64,000 bases of DNA from Methylovirgula sp. (GTDB lineage: Bacteria; Pseudomonadota; Alphaproteobacteria; Rhizobiales; Beijerinckiaceae): positions 868,001-932,000 of the forward strand of contig NZ_JBBCGP010000001.1 in NCBI RefSeq assembly GCF_037200945.1, written 5' to 3'. The position numbers and the translations under genes are program-made. Shown here piece by piece: positions 62,596 to 64,000 of the stretch. The first letter of the stretch is position 1, and each line of letters begins with the position of its first letter. The notes under the pieces were generated by a model, which ran no database searches, had not been told where the DNA came from, and saw only the letters and a program-made list of their open reading frames with translations.

Positions 62596-64000
62596 TCAGG
62601 CGAAAGATTTGAGGTAGTTTTCGATGATCGATTTGAGGCTCGCCGCCGAACCGTCGGACAAATCCTTCGATGCGCGGATGGTCTCAAGAAGATCGGCGTG
62701 GTTCGCACGCAGGAGCGCGAGCAAACCATCCTCGAACGGCTTGATCTTCTCAACCGGCAGCTTGTCGAGATAGCCGTTGACGCCTGCGTAGATCACGCAA
62801 ACCTGCTCTTCGATCTTGAGCGGCGAAAACTGCGCCTGTTTCAAAAGCTCGGTCAGGCGCGAGCCGCGGGCAAGAAGCCGTTGTGTCGTCGCGTCGAGGT
62901 CGGAGCCGAACTGCGCGAAGGCCGCCATCTCGCGATATTGCGCGAGCTCGCCTTTGATCTTTCCCGCGACCTTCTTCATCGACTTCGTCTGCGCCGAGGA
63001 GCCGACGCGCGACACCGAAAGGCCGACGTTCACTGCCGGACGGATGCCCTGATAGAAAAGATCGGTCTCTAGGAAGATCTGGCCATCGGTAATCGAAATC
63101 ACGTTTGTCGGGATATAGGCCGACACGTCATTGGCCTGCGTCTCGATGATCGGAAGCGCGGTGAGCGAACCGGCGCCATGCTCGTCGTTGAGCTTGGCGG
63201 CGCGCTCCAGCAAACGCGAATGCAGATAGAAGACATCGCCCGGATAGGCTTCGCGGCCCGGCGGGCGGCGCAGAAGCAGCGACATCTGGCGATAGGCAAC
63301 GGCCTGCTTCGAGAGATCGTCATAAACGATCAAAGCGTGCATCCCGTTGTCACGGAAATATTCGCCCATCGCGCAGCCGGCGAAGGGCGCCAGGAATTGC
63401 ATCGGCGCCGGATCGGACGCGGTGGCAGCGACGACGATCGAATATTCCAGAGCGCCCTGCTCTTCGAGCACCTTCACGAATTGCGCGACAGTCGAGCGCT
63501 TCTGGCCGACGGCGACATAGACGCAATAGAGCTTGGCGCTCTCGTCGGTGCTTTGGTTGACCGACTTCTGATTGAGGATCGAATCGAGCGCCACCGCCGT
63601 CTTGCCGGTCTGGCGGTCGCCGATGATGAGCTCGCGCTGGCCGCGGCCGATCGGGATCAGCGCGTCGATGGCCTTGAGGCCCGTCGCCATCGGCTCATGC
63701 ACGGACTTGCGGGGAATGATGCCGGGCGCCTTGACGTCAACGCGGGCGCGACGCGACGAATTGATCGGGCCCTTGCCGTCGATCGGATTGCCAAGCGCGT
63801 CAACGACACGGCCGAGAAGCTCCTTGCCGACCGGCACGTCAACGATGGCGCCGGTGCGCTTGACCGTCTGGCCTTCCATGATTTCGCGGTCGCTGCCGAA
63901 AATAACGATACCGACATTGTCAGTCTCGAGATTGAGCGCCATGCCGCGCACACCGGACTCAAAGGCCACCATTTCGCCGGCCTGGACGTTGTCGAGACCA
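62596..64000 (-). CDS. atpA: ATP synthase F1 alpha subunit (5' end beyond window)
   Basis: The frame reads through the right edge of the window (GLDNVQAGEMVAFESG at its end) and gives 468 residues of an alpha subunit of about 510. The P-loop GDRQTGKTAVALD and the C-terminal half (ISVTDGQIFLETDLF-type segment, here ISITDGQIFLETDLF) are present. It holds the non-catalytic nucleotide sites of F1. Order atpA-atpG-atpD-orf-atpC; atpH would be expected just off the window. Confidence 0.97.
   Translation of the reverse strand, partial: GLDNVQAGEMVAFESGVRGMALNLETDNVGIVIFGSDREIMEGQTVKRTGAIVDVPVGKELLGRVVDALGNPIDGKGPINSSRRARVDVKAPGIIPRKSVHEPMATGLKAIDALIPIGRGQRELIIGDRQTGKTAVALDSILNQKSVNQSTDESAKLYCVYVAVGQKRSTVAQFVKVLEEQGALEYSIVVAATASDPAPMQFLAPFAGCAMGEYFRDNGMHALIVYDDLSKQAVAYRQMSLLLRRPPGREAYPGDVFYLHSRLLERAAKLNDEHGAGSLTALPIIETQANDVSAYIPTNVISITDGQIFLETDLFYQGIRPAVNVGLSVSRVGSSAQTKSMKKVAGKIKGELAQYREMAAFAQFGSDLDATTQRLLARGSRLTELLKQAQFSPLKIEEQVCVIYAGVNGYLDKLPVEKIKPFEDGLLALLRANHADLLETIRASKDLSDGSAASLKSIIENYLKSFA

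Noticed and set aside
60400..63072. An 890-codon open frame on the plus strand across the atp genes
   Set aside because: It lies antisense to atpD, atpG and atpA, whose protein motifs are unmistakable. Its translation is Arg/Asp-rich without domains, typical of an antisense shadow in GC-rich DNA.

Overview
This window is an ordinary stretch of GC-rich chromosome from an alphaproteobacterium, most likely a member of the Hyphomicrobiales (Rhizobiales). The pointers are a glycine-dependent 5-aminolevulinate synthase (hemA), an NdvA/ChvA-type cyclic glucan exporter, a red-type (form IC) RuBisCO operon with cbbX, the dnaG-rpoD order, the ubiG/lysC-ptsP-prfA neighbourhood, and dispersed palindromic intergenic elements of a kind common in that order. 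A facultative autotroph or methylotroph related to Beijerinckiaceae, Methylocystaceae or Bradyrhizobiaceae would fit; I cannot name the genus. I saw no rRNA, tRNA, CRISPR array, prophage or insertion sequence.

Layout. 1-6.2 kb: start of rluD, glucan ABC exporter, bestrophin-like channel, rpsO and pnp. 6.2-8.6 kb: peroxide defence, ahpC-ahpD divergent from an OxyR-like regulator. 8.6-14.7 kb: hemA with a perfect FNR/FixK-type box upstream, two paralogous exported Gly/His-rich proteins flanking a UDP-glucuronate epimerase, a cyclopropane fatty acid synthase-like methyltransferase and a small glycosyltransferase-like protein. 14.7-22.6 kb: Calvin cycle regulon, cbbR divergent from cbbF-cbbP-cbbT-cbbL-cbbS-cbbX. 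22.6-31.3 kb: large membrane proteins, a PiT-type transporter, and a UDP-galactopyranose-mutase-like/GtrA/membrane-protein cassette, probably for surface glycans. 31.5-38.6 kb: rpoD, dnaG, panB, a DUF952 protein, pyrD and a small membrane protein. 38.7-46.3 kb: solute symporter, prfA, ptsP, lysC, ubiG. 46.3-54.6 kb: TPR-glycosyltransferase, DUF1178, grxC, comF, a methyltransferase, a SIMPL protein, rlmN with a coupled ParDE-type toxin-antitoxin pair, dsbB and a DedA/YqaA-like protein. 54.6-59.5 kb: Uup-type ABC-F ATPase divergent from an msrB-dipZ-msrA operon. 59.5-64 kb: the distal ATP synthase operon atpA(partial)-G-D-orf-C, with a small unrecognised membrane-protein gene between atpD and atpC.

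The most rewarding points are: (i) the msrB-dipZ-msrA operon, which reads as a self-contained exported methionine-sulfoxide repair system; (ii) the two-helix membrane ORF one base after atpD; (iii) an OxyR-like regulator that keeps the sensing cysteine but has Leu in place of the resolving cysteine; (iv) the two Gly/His-rich Cys-tailed paralogs with a shared upstream motif; (v) the FNR/FixK box upstream of hemA; (vi) a palindromic element inserted between cbbL and cbbS; and (vii) two probable start-region anomalies, a one-base homopolymer shift at the start of ptsP and an apparent AUA start in msrA. All calls come from reading the sequence; no database search was run.
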